From: Sideroxyarcus emersonii
Lineage (GTDB): Bacteria > Pseudomonadota > Gammaproteobacteria > Burkholderiales > Gallionellaceae
Direction of reading: 5' to 3'
NCBI RefSeq assembly: GCF_021654335.1
Contig: NZ_AP023423.1
Coordinates: 1,983,001 to 2,047,000, forward strand
DNA length: 64,000 bases
Shown here piece by piece: positions 7,419 through 15,155 of this stretch. Numbering within the stretch: position 1 is the stretch's first letter; every line of letters begins with the position of its first letter. A program made the translations under genes and the position numbers. The notes under the pieces are model-generated. The model was given only the letters and a program-made list of their open reading frames with translations. It made no database searches and was not told the origin of the DNA.

Positions 7419-9623
7419 TCATCCCGCCATCGCCTTCACGCGCTTGGCCATCGCTTCGCCGGTCAGGCCGTTGAATTCCATGATCTCGGCCGGGCTGGCC
7501 GTCGTCTCGCCGCGCTTCCACGCGAAGGTGTCCCGCTTGGCCGCACGGGTGCGCAACAGCACCGGCTCCAGCACGGCACTCGGTCCGCCGCTCACCGCCA
7601 GCAACGCATCGCCGTCGAACAGCGCGTTGAAATGCGCGTCATCCATGAACTTGTTGTCCGGCTCCGCCACGGTGTCCCACGCGATGTCGGTGGGACGGTA
7701 CAGGCAGCGCGGGTTCACCACCGCGACGATGCGCACCTTGTAGCCATCGGCCTCCAGCTTGTCCCTGGCCTCGAACACCGGCAGGAACACCATGTCGCCG
7801 GTGACTGCGAATACCACCGTGCCCTTGCTGCCGCTCTTGCTTTCATAGATCACCGCCGCGCCCGTTTCCACCGCATTGCGGGCCTCTTCCACGCTCATGT
7901 AGACCGGCAACGGGCTCTTGGAAGCGATGATCACCATGCACTTGTTGAAGCTGTTGGTGGCGTAATCGTAGGCAGCCTGGATCGCGTTCGCATCGCACGG
8001 GAACAACGGATAGGTGTTGCCGTTGCGCATCTGCGCGGCGAAATAGTTCTCGATCTCGGGACGCTGGTGCGTCCAGCCGTTGCGCCCCTGCTCCAGTGCG
8101 CCCGCGGTGAACATGGTCACGATGGAAGGCGTCTTGCGGCGCAGTTCGGCCATCGCCTGGGTCACCGTCTGCACGATGGGCCAGCCGTTGATCGCGAAGC
8201 TCTCGTACGACAGCCACAGGGCGCGCGAACCGAACAGGGCCAATGCAGACGCCAAGCCGGCGCAGGCATCCTCGTTCAGCGGCTCGTAAACCTGGCCGTC
8301 CGGCATCTGGTTGTAGAGCGGATCGACGGTCGGATGGCGAATCTTCAGCGCGTCGTTGATGTTCTTCATCGCCGACGCTTCGTTGCCGTCGGCATTGGTC
8401 ACCACGAAACGCCTGTCCTGGGTGCCCACGTAGGCTACCAGCGCGCCCATCGCGGTGGCCGGCACCGCCTTCTCGCCCTTGGCGTATTCATGGATCGGCA
8501 TCTTGCCGAGCGGGGCCATGTCCAGCACATGCTCGGTGACCGCGGTCCTGACCGCGGGACCGCCGCCGGCGCGCACAAAGTTCTCGCGCACGATGGTCCA
8601 TGCCTCCGGCGGCAGCGCGCGGCGCTTCAGGCCTTCGATCATGTGCGGCTTGTCCAGGCTGTCGGCCGGGTACAGGTTGTGCGACTTGGCGCCCACCGTA
8701 TGCACGCCGGTGCCTTTCATCTGCTTGATGATGAAGGCCGTCAGGGTGCCGCCCAGCGCCGACTTCGCGGCCTTGTCCACGCCTTTCAGCACGGCGGCGG
8801 CGAACGCCAGGCGCTGCTTGTGCGAGAAGTACGAGCTGTCCGCATAGGCGCTCGGCTGGTTGGTGTCGTCGAATTCCTTGGCATCGACCAGCACCACCTC
8901 CTTGAAACCGTGCCCCTTCCAGTAAGCGATCATCTCTTCGTTGGTAAAGCGCGACACCATGGAATGGTGCTCCTGGCTGTAACCGTTCCAGATCAGCGTC
9001 GGCAGGAAGTTGGTCACCTTGGGGTATGCAGTGTTGAAGTGCATCATCGAATTGAGCACGTAGGGCTCACCCATGCCGCCGTCGCCGATGGTGACCGGGA
9101 ACAGCTTGCCCGGGTGCAGCAGGGCGCCGGCCATCGCAAAATGCTGGCCCTGCCCCAGCGGGCCGGCGGGTGCCAGCAGCCCCGGAATCGCACCCGACAG
9201 GTGGCCAAGCAGGCCGTGCTTTTCGCGGAAGCGCGCCATCAGTTCGGTGACGTTCGTGATGCCCATCGACTCGAGCGAGGTGTCGAGGAACATCGCGCTG
9301 TAGAATCCGGGCGCATGGTGTCCGACCTCGGTCACGATGTTGGTGTGCCCCAGCATCACCAGCGAAGCGTAGGCCTCGGCGCTGCTGGCGAAACCGCCGG
9401 GATGCCCCGAACCTTTCGAGCCGCAGGTCTGCAGCGTCAGGTAGCGCAAGGCGTCCGCCATCAACAGCGTCTGATACGCAGCATCGGCCGCGCCGGCATC
9501 GCCGATCGCCGACTGGCCCTCCTTGATCACCGCCGCCTTGGCATGCTGGGAGAACCCCTCCCAGGCCGGGCCGAAATATTGAATACCTTCACAAAACTTG
9601 GGTGCAGCGGCTGTCATGGTCAT
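7419..9623 (-). CDS. Divergent phosphoketolase/transketolase-family thiamine-diphosphate enzyme
   Basis: A 734-residue ThDP-dependent enzyme that does not fall cleanly into transketolase or phosphoketolase. The N-terminal domain has GHPGG (73-77), GPLGQG (154-159, transketolase-like) and a ThDP/Mg site starting GDGGMG (180) and ending at Asn213 in WNGYSQ; that spacing of about 30 residues is phosphoketolase-like. The middle domain has the conserved Glu474 in LSYESFA and the phosphoketolase-like NGWTHQRPEIENYF (515-528). The expected reaction is cleavage of a ketose or 2-hydroxy-ketone with either phosphorolysis or transfer of a two-carbon unit. It is divergent from iclR and upstream of the DUF1537 kinase. 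A GGAG ribosome site supports the start. Confidence 0.75.
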   Translation of the reverse strand: MTMTAAAPKFCEGIQYFGPAWEGFSQHAKAAVIKEGQSAIGDAGAADAAYQTLLMADALRYLTLQTCGSKGSGHPGGFASSAEAYASLVMLGHTNIVTEVGHHAPGFYSAMFLDTSLESMGITNVTELMARFREKHGLLGHLSGAIPGLLAPAGPLGQGQHFAMAGALLHPGKLFPVTIGDGGMGEPYVLNSMMHFNTAYPKVTNFLPTLIWNGYSQEHHSMVSRFTNEEMIAYWKGHGFKEVVLVDAKEFDDTNQPSAYADSSYFSHKQRLAFAAAVLKGVDKAAKSALGGTLTAFIIKQMKGTGVHTVGAKSHNLYPADSLDKPHMIEGLKRRALPPEAWTIVRENFVRAGGGPAVRTAVTEHVLDMAPLGKMPIHEYAKGEKAVPATAMGALVAYVGTQDRRFVVTNADGNEASAMKNINDALKIRHPTVDPLYNQMPDGQVYEPLNEDACAGLASALALFGSRALWLSYESFAINGWPIVQTVTQAMAELRRKTPSIVTMFTAGALEQGRNGWTHQRPEIENYFAAQMRNGNTYPLFPCDANAIQAAYDYATNSFNKCMVIIASKSPLPVYMSVEEARNAVETGAAVIYESKSGSKGTVVFAVTGDMVFLPVFEARDKLEADGYKVRIVAVVNPRCLYRPTDIAWDTVAEPDNKFMDDAHFNALFDGDALLAVSGGPSAVLEPVLLRTRAAKRDTFAWKRGETTASPAEIMEFNGLTGEAMAKRVKAMAG

Positions 9624-9664
9624 TACGATTGCTCCAAAAAATGGTTCCGGAAAATGAACACCAC

Positions 9665-9676
9665 CCCGACATCGGG
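9665..9676. promoter_or_regulatory. Palindrome in leader of the ThDP-enzyme gene, possible operator
   Basis: CCCGACATCGGG is a 5-bp-arm palindrome about 42 bases upstream of the ThDP-enzyme start and downstream of its predicted transcription start. It could be an IclR-family operator acting as a roadblock; sequence alone does not prove it. Confidence 0.25.
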
Positions 9677-9702
9677 CGGCTGAAAAACGTCGTCAGATTT
9701 AT

Positions 9703-9732
9703 TTGATGGCAGAATACTGGCTGCTATATAAT
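9703..9732 (+). promoter_or_regulatory. Sigma-70 promoter for iclR
   Basis: TTGATG (9703-9708), an 18-bp spacer and TATAAT (9727-9732) point right, with a predicted start near 9739. That gives a leader of only about 19 bases before the iclR ATG. It overlaps the promoter of the opposite gene, so regulator binding could control both. Confidence 0.6.
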
Positions 9733-9739
9733 TTCACAA
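9711..9739 (-). promoter_or_regulatory. Sigma-70 promoter for the ThDP-enzyme operon
   Basis: On the minus strand TTGTGA (9739-9734), a 17-bp spacer and TATTCT (9716-9711) form a plausible promoter for the leftward operon. It interleaves with the iclR promoter on the other strand. Confidence 0.5.
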
Positions 9740-9757
9740 TACACAATCGATTTCATA

Positions 9758-10525
9758 ATGCGAAAAATGAAAAAAGAATCGAATTCCATCCAGGTGATCG
9801 ACCGCATGTCGCAATTGTTCGATGCGATCGCGATGCACGAAGAGCCGGTGAGCCTGAAGATCCTCTCGGCCGAGACGGGGCTGCACCCGTCCACCGCCTT
9901 CCGCATCCTGTCTTCGCTGGCCGAGCACGGCTTCGTGGAACGCACCACGCGCGGCAACTATCAGCTGGGCATCAGGCTGATGCAGCTGGGCAGCCGCGTC
10001 AGCACCGGGGTCGACATCAGGAAGATCGCGCTGCCCCTGATGGAAGGGCTGCGCAACCAGCTGGGCGAAACGGTCAACCTGACCGTGCGCGAAGGCGACG
10101 AGGTGGTGTACATCGAACGCGCGCTGGCCAAACGCATGATCCGCGTGGAACAGGTGATCGGCAGCCGCGCCCCCCTGCATGTGACGGCGGTGGGCAAGAT
10201 GATGCTGGGCGAACAGGGTGAAGCGGCCTGCCGCAGCTATGCCAAACGCAACAAGCTGGCCGCGTACACCCCCAACACCCTGACCAAGGTCACGTCGCTC
10301 GCACAGGACTGCATCGCCTCGGCAAAGCGGGGGTACGCGCTCGACAACGAAGAGGCCGAGTTGGGCGTGGGATGCATCGGGACCCTGGTACGCGATGCCA
10401 GCGGCCACGTCGTCGCCGGGCTGTCCGTTTCCGCCCCCATCGAGCGCCGCAAACGCGAATGGATCGCCCAGGTCATGGAAACCGGCGAGCAGCTGTCGGC
10501 CCAGCTCGGCTACCGGCCCGCCTGA
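9758..10525 (+). CDS. IclR-family transcriptional regulator
   Basis: A 255-residue IclR-type regulator. The N-terminal winged helix (about 10-75) contains SLKILSAETGLHPSTAFRIL, and the C-terminal IclR effector domain (about 85-250) contains GETVNLTVREGDEVVYIER and LTVTAVGK-like segments. IclR proteins usually control an adjacent catabolic operon and sense a small acid made in it. It is divergent from the ThDP-enzyme gene with overlapping promoters, and leads the GlcG-lutABC-aminotransferase genes, so it is the likely switch for the whole island. The ATG has no clear ribosome site; a second ATG three codons later is possible. Confidence 0.9.
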   Translation: MRKMKKESNSIQVIDRMSQLFDAIAMHEEPVSLKILSAETGLHPSTAFRILSSLAEHGFVERTTRGNYQLGIRLMQLGSRVSTGVDIRKIALPLMEGLRNQLGETVNLTVREGDEVVYIERALAKRMIRVEQVIGSRAPLHVTAVGKMMLGEQGEAACRSYAKRNKLAAYTPNTLTKVTSLAQDCIASAKRGYALDNEEAELGVGCIGTLVRDASGHVVAGLSVSAPIERRKREWIAQVMETGEQLSAQLGYRPA

Positions 10526-10571
10526 GGACATTGCACCATCCCCTTCCCCACAACAACCAAGGAACGATCGC

Positions 10572-10991
10572 ATGAAACAGAAAAATTGCCTGACGCTTGC
10601 GGATGCAAAAATCATCGCATCGGGTTGTGAAAGCGCTGCACTCGAACAAGGCTGGGCCGTGGCCATCGCCGTCGTCGACGACGGCGGGCATCCGATGTGG
10701 CTGCAACGGCTGGATGACGCACCGCTGACCAGCACGGATATCGCCATCGGCAAGGCGCGTACCTCGGCGCTGGGGCGCCGCACCTCCAAGGCCTACGAAG
10801 ACATGGTGAGCAACGGTCGCGTGGCCGTCATGTCCATGCCCGGCGACCTCACCTTCCTGGAAGGCGGGGAACCTGTCGTGGTCGCCGGCGAAGTGGTGGG
10901 GGCAGTAGGCGTCTCCGGCGTCAAATCCGCCGAGGATGCGCAAGTCGCACGTGCCGGCATCGGCGCCCTGCTTGCCAGCCTGCAACACTGA
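10572..10991 (+). CDS. GlcG/HbpS-family protein
   Basis: A 139-residue protein of the GlcG/HbpS (DUF336) family. The family hallmarks AVVDDGGHPMWLQRLD (about 35-50) and ALGRRTS are present. Members occur in glycolate (glc) and glycerol/propanediol operons; HbpS binds haem in Streptomyces, while GlcG's role is unsettled. The ATG was chosen for the AAGGAACGA ribosome site just upstream. It lies 46 bases after iclR and 63 before lutA, suggesting one transcript. Its presence beside lutABC and a glyoxylate aminotransferase fits 2-hydroxy-acid metabolism. Confidence 0.82.
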   Translation: MKQKNCLTLADAKIIASGCESAALEQGWAVAIAVVDDGGHPMWLQRLDDAPLTSTDIAIGKARTSALGRRTSKAYEDMVSNGRVAVMSMPGDLTFLEGGEPVVVAGEVVGAVGVSGVKSAEDAQVARAGIGALLASLQH

Positions 10992-11054
10992 ACTCACGTC
11001 GGCTTAGGCGTATAGTTGCAGCCTGCCGAACCAGACCATCCGGAGAACACAACG

Positions 11055-11783
11055 ATGCGAGTAGGATTTTTCGTCACCTGCCTGGTTGACACCATGCGCC
11101 CCAGCATAGGCTTCGCTTCCCTGAAACTGCTGGAAGCAGCCGGTTGCGAAGTGATCGTTCCCGAGCACCAGACCTGCTGCGGACAGCCCGGATACAATTC
11201 GGGCGACCACGAGTCCGCCCGGGCCATGGCGCTGAAATTCCTCGCCGAGTTCGAAGCGTTCGACTATGTGGTGCTGCCTTCCGGCTCCTGCGCCGGCATG
11301 GTCCGCGTGCACTACCCCGACCTGTTCAAGAACGATCCCGACCTGTCGGCAAGATTCGCCGCCCTGGCGCAGCGCACCTACGAGCTGACCGATTTCCTGC
11401 ACCGGGTCGCCAGACTGGAAAAGGCGCCCGGCACCTTCCGGGGCACGGTGACCTATCACGACTCCTGCTCCGGCCTGCGCGAGCTCGATGTCTACAAGCA
11501 GCCGCGGGCGCTGCTGGCCACCATGCCGGACGTCAAGCTGCAGGAGATGGTGGAATCGACCACCTGCTGCGGTTTCGGCGGGACGTTCTCGCTCAAGTAC
11601 GGCGAGCTGTCGACGCGCATGGCCGACAACAAATGCCAGCACATCACCGCCGCCGGCGCGGACGCGATCGTCGGCGGCGACCTCGGCTGCCTGCTGAACA
11701 TCGAAGGCCGCCTGCGCCGCACCGGCGACCATGCCACCCGCGTGCTGCACGTTGCGGAAGTGCTGTCCGGCGAGGAGAAGTGA
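11055..11783 (+). CDS. lutA: Lactate utilisation Fe-S protein LutA (LldE)
   Basis: A 242-residue CCG-domain protein, first subunit of the LutABC (LldEFG) complex that oxidises L-lactate to pyruvate, with electrons passed through Fe-S clusters to the respiratory chain. The two cysteine-rich CCG motifs are EHQTCCGQPGYNSG (about 38-51) and TTCCGFGGTFS (about 173-183). The start MRVGFFVTCLVD is the family N-terminus. The stop overlaps the lutB start (TGATG). No lactate permease is nearby, so the actual hydroxy-acid may come in through the Liv importer or the AEC carrier. Confidence 0.92.
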   Translation: MRVGFFVTCLVDTMRPSIGFASLKLLEAAGCEVIVPEHQTCCGQPGYNSGDHESARAMALKFLAEFEAFDYVVLPSGSCAGMVRVHYPDLFKNDPDLSARFAALAQRTYELTDFLHRVARLEKAPGTFRGTVTYHDSCSGLRELDVYKQPRALLATMPDVKLQEMVESTTCCGFGGTFSLKYGELSTRMADNKCQHITAAGADAIVGGDLGCLLNIEGRLRRTGDHATRVLHVAEVLSGEEK

Positions 11784-13189
11784 TGCAGAACAACGCCATC
11801 GATTTCAAGCGCCAGGTCACCGTCAAGCTGGCCGACATCAAGCTGCAGGGCGCGCTGTCGCGGCTGCAGTCCCGTTTCGTCGAAGGACGCTCCGCAGTCA
11901 TCAGCGAAATCGCCGACCTGCCGGAGACGCGCAACGCCGCAGCGGCGATCCGCGACCGCGTGCTGAACGACCTGGAACACTGGCTGCTGCAATTCGAGCA
12001 ACAGGCAACGGCGCGCGGTGCGATCGTGCACTGGGCCGAGACCGGCGAGGACGTGAACCGCATCGTCGCCGAGATCGCCAGGCAGCACAGCGTGCGCACG
12101 GCGGCGAAATCGAAGTCCATGGTGAGCGAAGAGTGCGGGCTGAACGACGCGCTGGAACAGGCCGGCGTCGAGGTGATGGAGACCGACCTGGGCGAATATA
12201 TCCTGCAGCTGGCGCACGAAGCGCCTTCGCACATCGTCGCGCCGGTCGTGCACAAGAACAAGGAAGAGGTCGCCGACCTGTTCGCGGAAAAACATCAGCT
12301 GCCGCGCAAGACCGGGATCGCCGAGCTGTGCCGCGAAGCGCGCGAGATCCTGCGCCCCGCTTTCCTGAATGCCGACATGGGCATCTCCGGCGCCAATTTC
12401 CTGGTGGCGGAGACCGGCTCCGCGCTGATCGTCACCAACGAAGGCAACGGCCGGCTGGTGACCACACTGCCGAGGGTGCATGTCGCCATCACCGGCATCG
12501 AGAAAGTGGTGCCGACGCTGGAAGACGTGAGCACGCTCCTGCGCCTGCTGCCCCGTTCGGCCACCGGCCAGTCCATCACCAACTATGTTTCCGTCCTGAC
12601 CGGAACCAGGGGCCGTGACGACCACGACGGCCCGGAACATTTCCACATCGTCCTGCTCGACAACGGCCGCAGCAAACTGCTCGGCAGCGAGATGCAGGAA
12701 ATGCTGCGCTGCATCCGCTGCGGCGCCTGCATGAACCATTGCCCGGTCTACCAGAACATCGGCGGCCATGCCTATGGCTGGGTGTATCCCGGACCGATGG
12801 GTTCGATACTCACGCCGCTGCTATCCGGCCTGGAAAAATCGCCGGACCTGCCCAACGCCTCGACCTTCTGCGGCGCCTGCGCGGCAGTATGCCCGGTCAA
12901 GATCCCCCTGCCCGACCTGTTGCGCAAACTGCGCGAGAAGCAGATGGAGCGCGGCATGAAGTCGCACCGGGAGACGTTCATGCTCAAGGCCTGGGCATGG
13001 CTGGCACTCCGTCCGAACCTGTATGCGCTGGCAACCCGGATCGCCGTGCGCGGCATGCGGCTGCTGGGCGGCAAGGAAGGGCTGCTGCATCGCCTGCCCG
13101 GCGCGCACGGCTGGAGCGATGGGCGCGACTTCCCGGCGCCGGCGGGACGGACCTTTCGGGAACTTTATCGACACGGGAGCCGCAAATGA
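11783..13189 (+). CDS. lutB: Lactate utilisation Fe-S protein LutB (LldF)
   Basis: A 468-residue LutB subunit with an N-terminal LUD domain (about 60-290) and two 4Fe-4S motifs, CIRCGACMNHCP (about 310-321) and CGACAAVCP (about 363-371). It carries electrons in the LutABC hydroxy-acid dehydrogenase. The start follows the lutA stop with a 1-base overlap, and its own stop overlaps the lutC start by 4 bases (ATGA), so the three are translationally coupled. The length is normal for the family. Confidence 0.93.
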   Translation: MQNNAIDFKRQVTVKLADIKLQGALSRLQSRFVEGRSAVISEIADLPETRNAAAAIRDRVLNDLEHWLLQFEQQATARGAIVHWAETGEDVNRIVAEIARQHSVRTAAKSKSMVSEECGLNDALEQAGVEVMETDLGEYILQLAHEAPSHIVAPVVHKNKEEVADLFAEKHQLPRKTGIAELCREAREILRPAFLNADMGISGANFLVAETGSALIVTNEGNGRLVTTLPRVHVAITGIEKVVPTLEDVSTLLRLLPRSATGQSITNYVSVLTGTRGRDDHDGPEHFHIVLLDNGRSKLLGSEMQEMLRCIRCGACMNHCPVYQNIGGHAYGWVYPGPMGSILTPLLSGLEKSPDLPNASTFCGACAAVCPVKIPLPDLLRKLREKQMERGMKSHRETFMLKAWAWLALRPNLYALATRIAVRGMRLLGGKEGLLHRLPGAHGWSDGRDFPAPAGRTFRELYRHGSRK

Positions 13190-13845
13190 ACGCGCGCGAC
13201 GCCATCCTCGGCAGGATACGAAATGCCCGCAGCGACAAGGGCCAGAGCTTGCAAGCCGCGGCCCCTGCAGATGCAATAGCCAGCCACCTCGCCCGACACC
13301 CGCGCGGCCCTGCGCCCGCGATGCCCGACGACCTGCCCGCACGTTTCAGGGAGCGCGCGCTCAAGCTGTCCAGCGACGTGCTGGAAACCGCCGACCGCAA
13401 GGAGGTGCCTGCATTGCTGGCGCGCTACCTGAACGAAAGGAAGCTGCCCCCCGGCGGCGTATGCTGGCCGTCGCTGATCGGCCTGCCCTGGAGCGGCGCC
13501 GGACTCGACATGCAGTCGCGCCCGGCCAGGGACAGCGACCTGGTCGGCGTGACCGGCGCGTTCTGCGCCATCGCGGAGACCGGCACGCTGATGCTGCTGT
13601 CGGGCGCGGAGACCCCGGCCACCACCAGCCTGTTGCCGGAGACCCATGTGGCCGTCATCGACCCGCGCCGCATCGTGGCGACCATGGAAGACGCATGGGA
13701 CCTGTTGCGCCGGGAATGCAAGCAACCGCCGCGCGCGGTCAACTTCGTGTCGGGGCCTTCGCGCACTGCCGATATCGAGCAGACCGTGACGCTGGGCGCA
13801 CATGGGCCTTACCGGGTGCTGCTGATCCTTGCACCCGCCCAATGA
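13186..13845 (+). CDS. lutC: Lactate utilisation protein LutC (LldG), LUD domain
   Basis: A 219-residue LUD-domain protein, third part of LutABC. The C-terminal LUD hallmark with GVTGAFCAIAETGTLML is at about 120-136, and the tail has HGPYRVLLILA. The N-terminus MNARDAILGRIRNA is typical. It starts in a 4-base overlap with lutB. A small hairpin follows the stop before the aminotransferase gene. Confidence 0.92.
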   Translation: MNARDAILGRIRNARSDKGQSLQAAAPADAIASHLARHPRGPAPAMPDDLPARFRERALKLSSDVLETADRKEVPALLARYLNERKLPPGGVCWPSLIGLPWSGAGLDMQSRPARDSDLVGVTGAFCAIAETGTLMLLSGAETPATTSLLPETHVAVIDPRRIVATMEDAWDLLRRECKQPPRAVNFVSGPSRTADIEQTVTLGAHGPYRVLLILAPAQ

Positions 13846-13873
13846 ATCCGGGGATCGCAAACCGCAGCAAACC

Positions 13874-13898
13874 TTTCCGGGCAGCCGTTGCCCGGGAA
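13874..13898 (+). promoter_or_regulatory. Stem-loop between lutC and the aminotransferase gene
   Basis: Arms TTTCCGGGCA and TGCCCGGGAA pair over 10 positions (one G-T) around a 5-base loop. No T-run follows, so it may be an attenuator or mRNA-stability element rather than a terminator. Confidence 0.4.
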
Positions 13899-13935
13899 TA
13901 CACTTGACCGCAGAGCAGACTGGAAAGGGAGACAC

Positions 13936-15117
13936 ATGAAAATAAAATCATTTCATCCACCTCAACGCGTCCTGATGGGACCCGGCCCTTCGGATGTCAG
14001 CCCCCGTGTGCTGGCTGCGATGGCGCGCCCCACCATCGGCCATCTCGATCCGAAGTTCGTCGAGCTGATGGACGAAATGAAATCCCTGCTGAAATACGCG
14101 TTCCAGACCCAAAACGAACTGACCATGCCGGTCTCCGCACCCGGTTCCGCCGGCATGGAGACCTGCTTCGTCAACCTGGTGGAGCCGGGCGACAAGGTCG
14201 TGGTGTGCCAGAACGGCGTGTTCGGCGGACGCATGCAGGAGAACGTCGAGCGCTGCGGCGGCATCGCCGTGATGGTGCAGGACGACTGGGGTCGCGCGGT
14301 CGATCCGCAAAAGCTGGAAGATGCGCTGAAAGCCAATCCGGATGCCAAGGTCGTGGCGTTCGTGCACGCGGAGACCTCCACCGGCGCGCTGTCCGATGCG
14401 CAGGCGCTGGTCGAAGTGGCGCACCGCCACGGCTGCCTGACCATCGTCGACGCGATCACCTCGCTGGGCGGCTCGCCGGTCATGGTCGATGCATGGGACA
14501 TCGACGCGATCTATTCCGGCACGCAGAAATGCCTGTCCTGCACGCCCGGCCTCTCGCCCGTCAGTTTCAGCCCGAGGGCGCAGGAGAAGATCAGGAACCG
14601 CAAGAGCAAGGTGCAGAGCTGGTTCATGGACCTCAACCTGGTGATGGGTTACTGGGGCGGTGCGACCAAGCGCGCCTACCATCACACCGCACCGATCAAC
14701 GCGCTGTATGGCCTGCATGAGGCGCTGGTGATGCTGCAGGAGGAAGAGCTGGAAAACGCCTGGGCGCGCCATCAGCGTAACCACCTGGCGCTGCGCGCCG
14801 GGCTGGAAGCGATGGGGCTGGATTTCGTCGTGCCGGAAAACGAACGCCTGCCGCAGCTGAACGCGATCTCCGTGCCGCAAGGCGTGGACGAAGCCGCCGT
14901 GCGTGCGCTGCTGCTGTCCGATTACCAGCTGGAGATCGGTGCCGGCCTCGGCGCAATGGCCGGAAAGGTGTGGCGCATCGGCCTGATGGGACACGCCAGC
15001 AACCCGCGCAACGTGCGTCTGTGCCTGGGCGCGCTGGACGATGTGCTTGGCCGCATGCAGGCACCGATCACGCGCGGCGTCGCAGTGGATGCGGCGAACC
15101 TGCACCTGGCTGCCTGA
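13936..15117 (+). CDS. Serine/alanine-glyoxylate aminotransferase (class V)
   Basis: A 393-residue PLP enzyme very close to the AGT/serine-glyoxylate aminotransferase group, which makes glycine from glyoxylate while turning serine to hydroxypyruvate or alanine to pyruvate. The N-terminal GPGPSDV is near residue 16, the segment YAFQTQN near 54, the PLP lysine Lys198 in YSGTQKCLS, and the C-terminal GGLG-like motif appears as GAGLGAMAGKVWRIGLMG. I chose the ATG at MKIKSFHPP because of its AAAGGGA ribosome site. It follows lutC by 90 bases. Beside glycerate 2-kinase it would feed hydroxypyruvate toward glycerate, although no hydroxypyruvate reductase is in the window. Confidence 0.87.
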   Translation: MKIKSFHPPQRVLMGPGPSDVSPRVLAAMARPTIGHLDPKFVELMDEMKSLLKYAFQTQNELTMPVSAPGSAGMETCFVNLVEPGDKVVVCQNGVFGGRMQENVERCGGIAVMVQDDWGRAVDPQKLEDALKANPDAKVVAFVHAETSTGALSDAQALVEVAHRHGCLTIVDAITSLGGSPVMVDAWDIDAIYSGTQKCLSCTPGLSPVSFSPRAQEKIRNRKSKVQSWFMDLNLVMGYWGGATKRAYHHTAPINALYGLHEALVMLQEEELENAWARHQRNHLALRAGLEAMGLDFVVPENERLPQLNAISVPQGVDEAAVRALLLSDYQLEIGAGLGAMAGKVWRIGLMGHASNPRNVRLCLGALDDVLGRMQAPITRGVAVDAANLHLAA

Positions 15118-15155
15118 CATCCGGCAGGCGCGCGCACGTTAACGCCCGCCGATAT

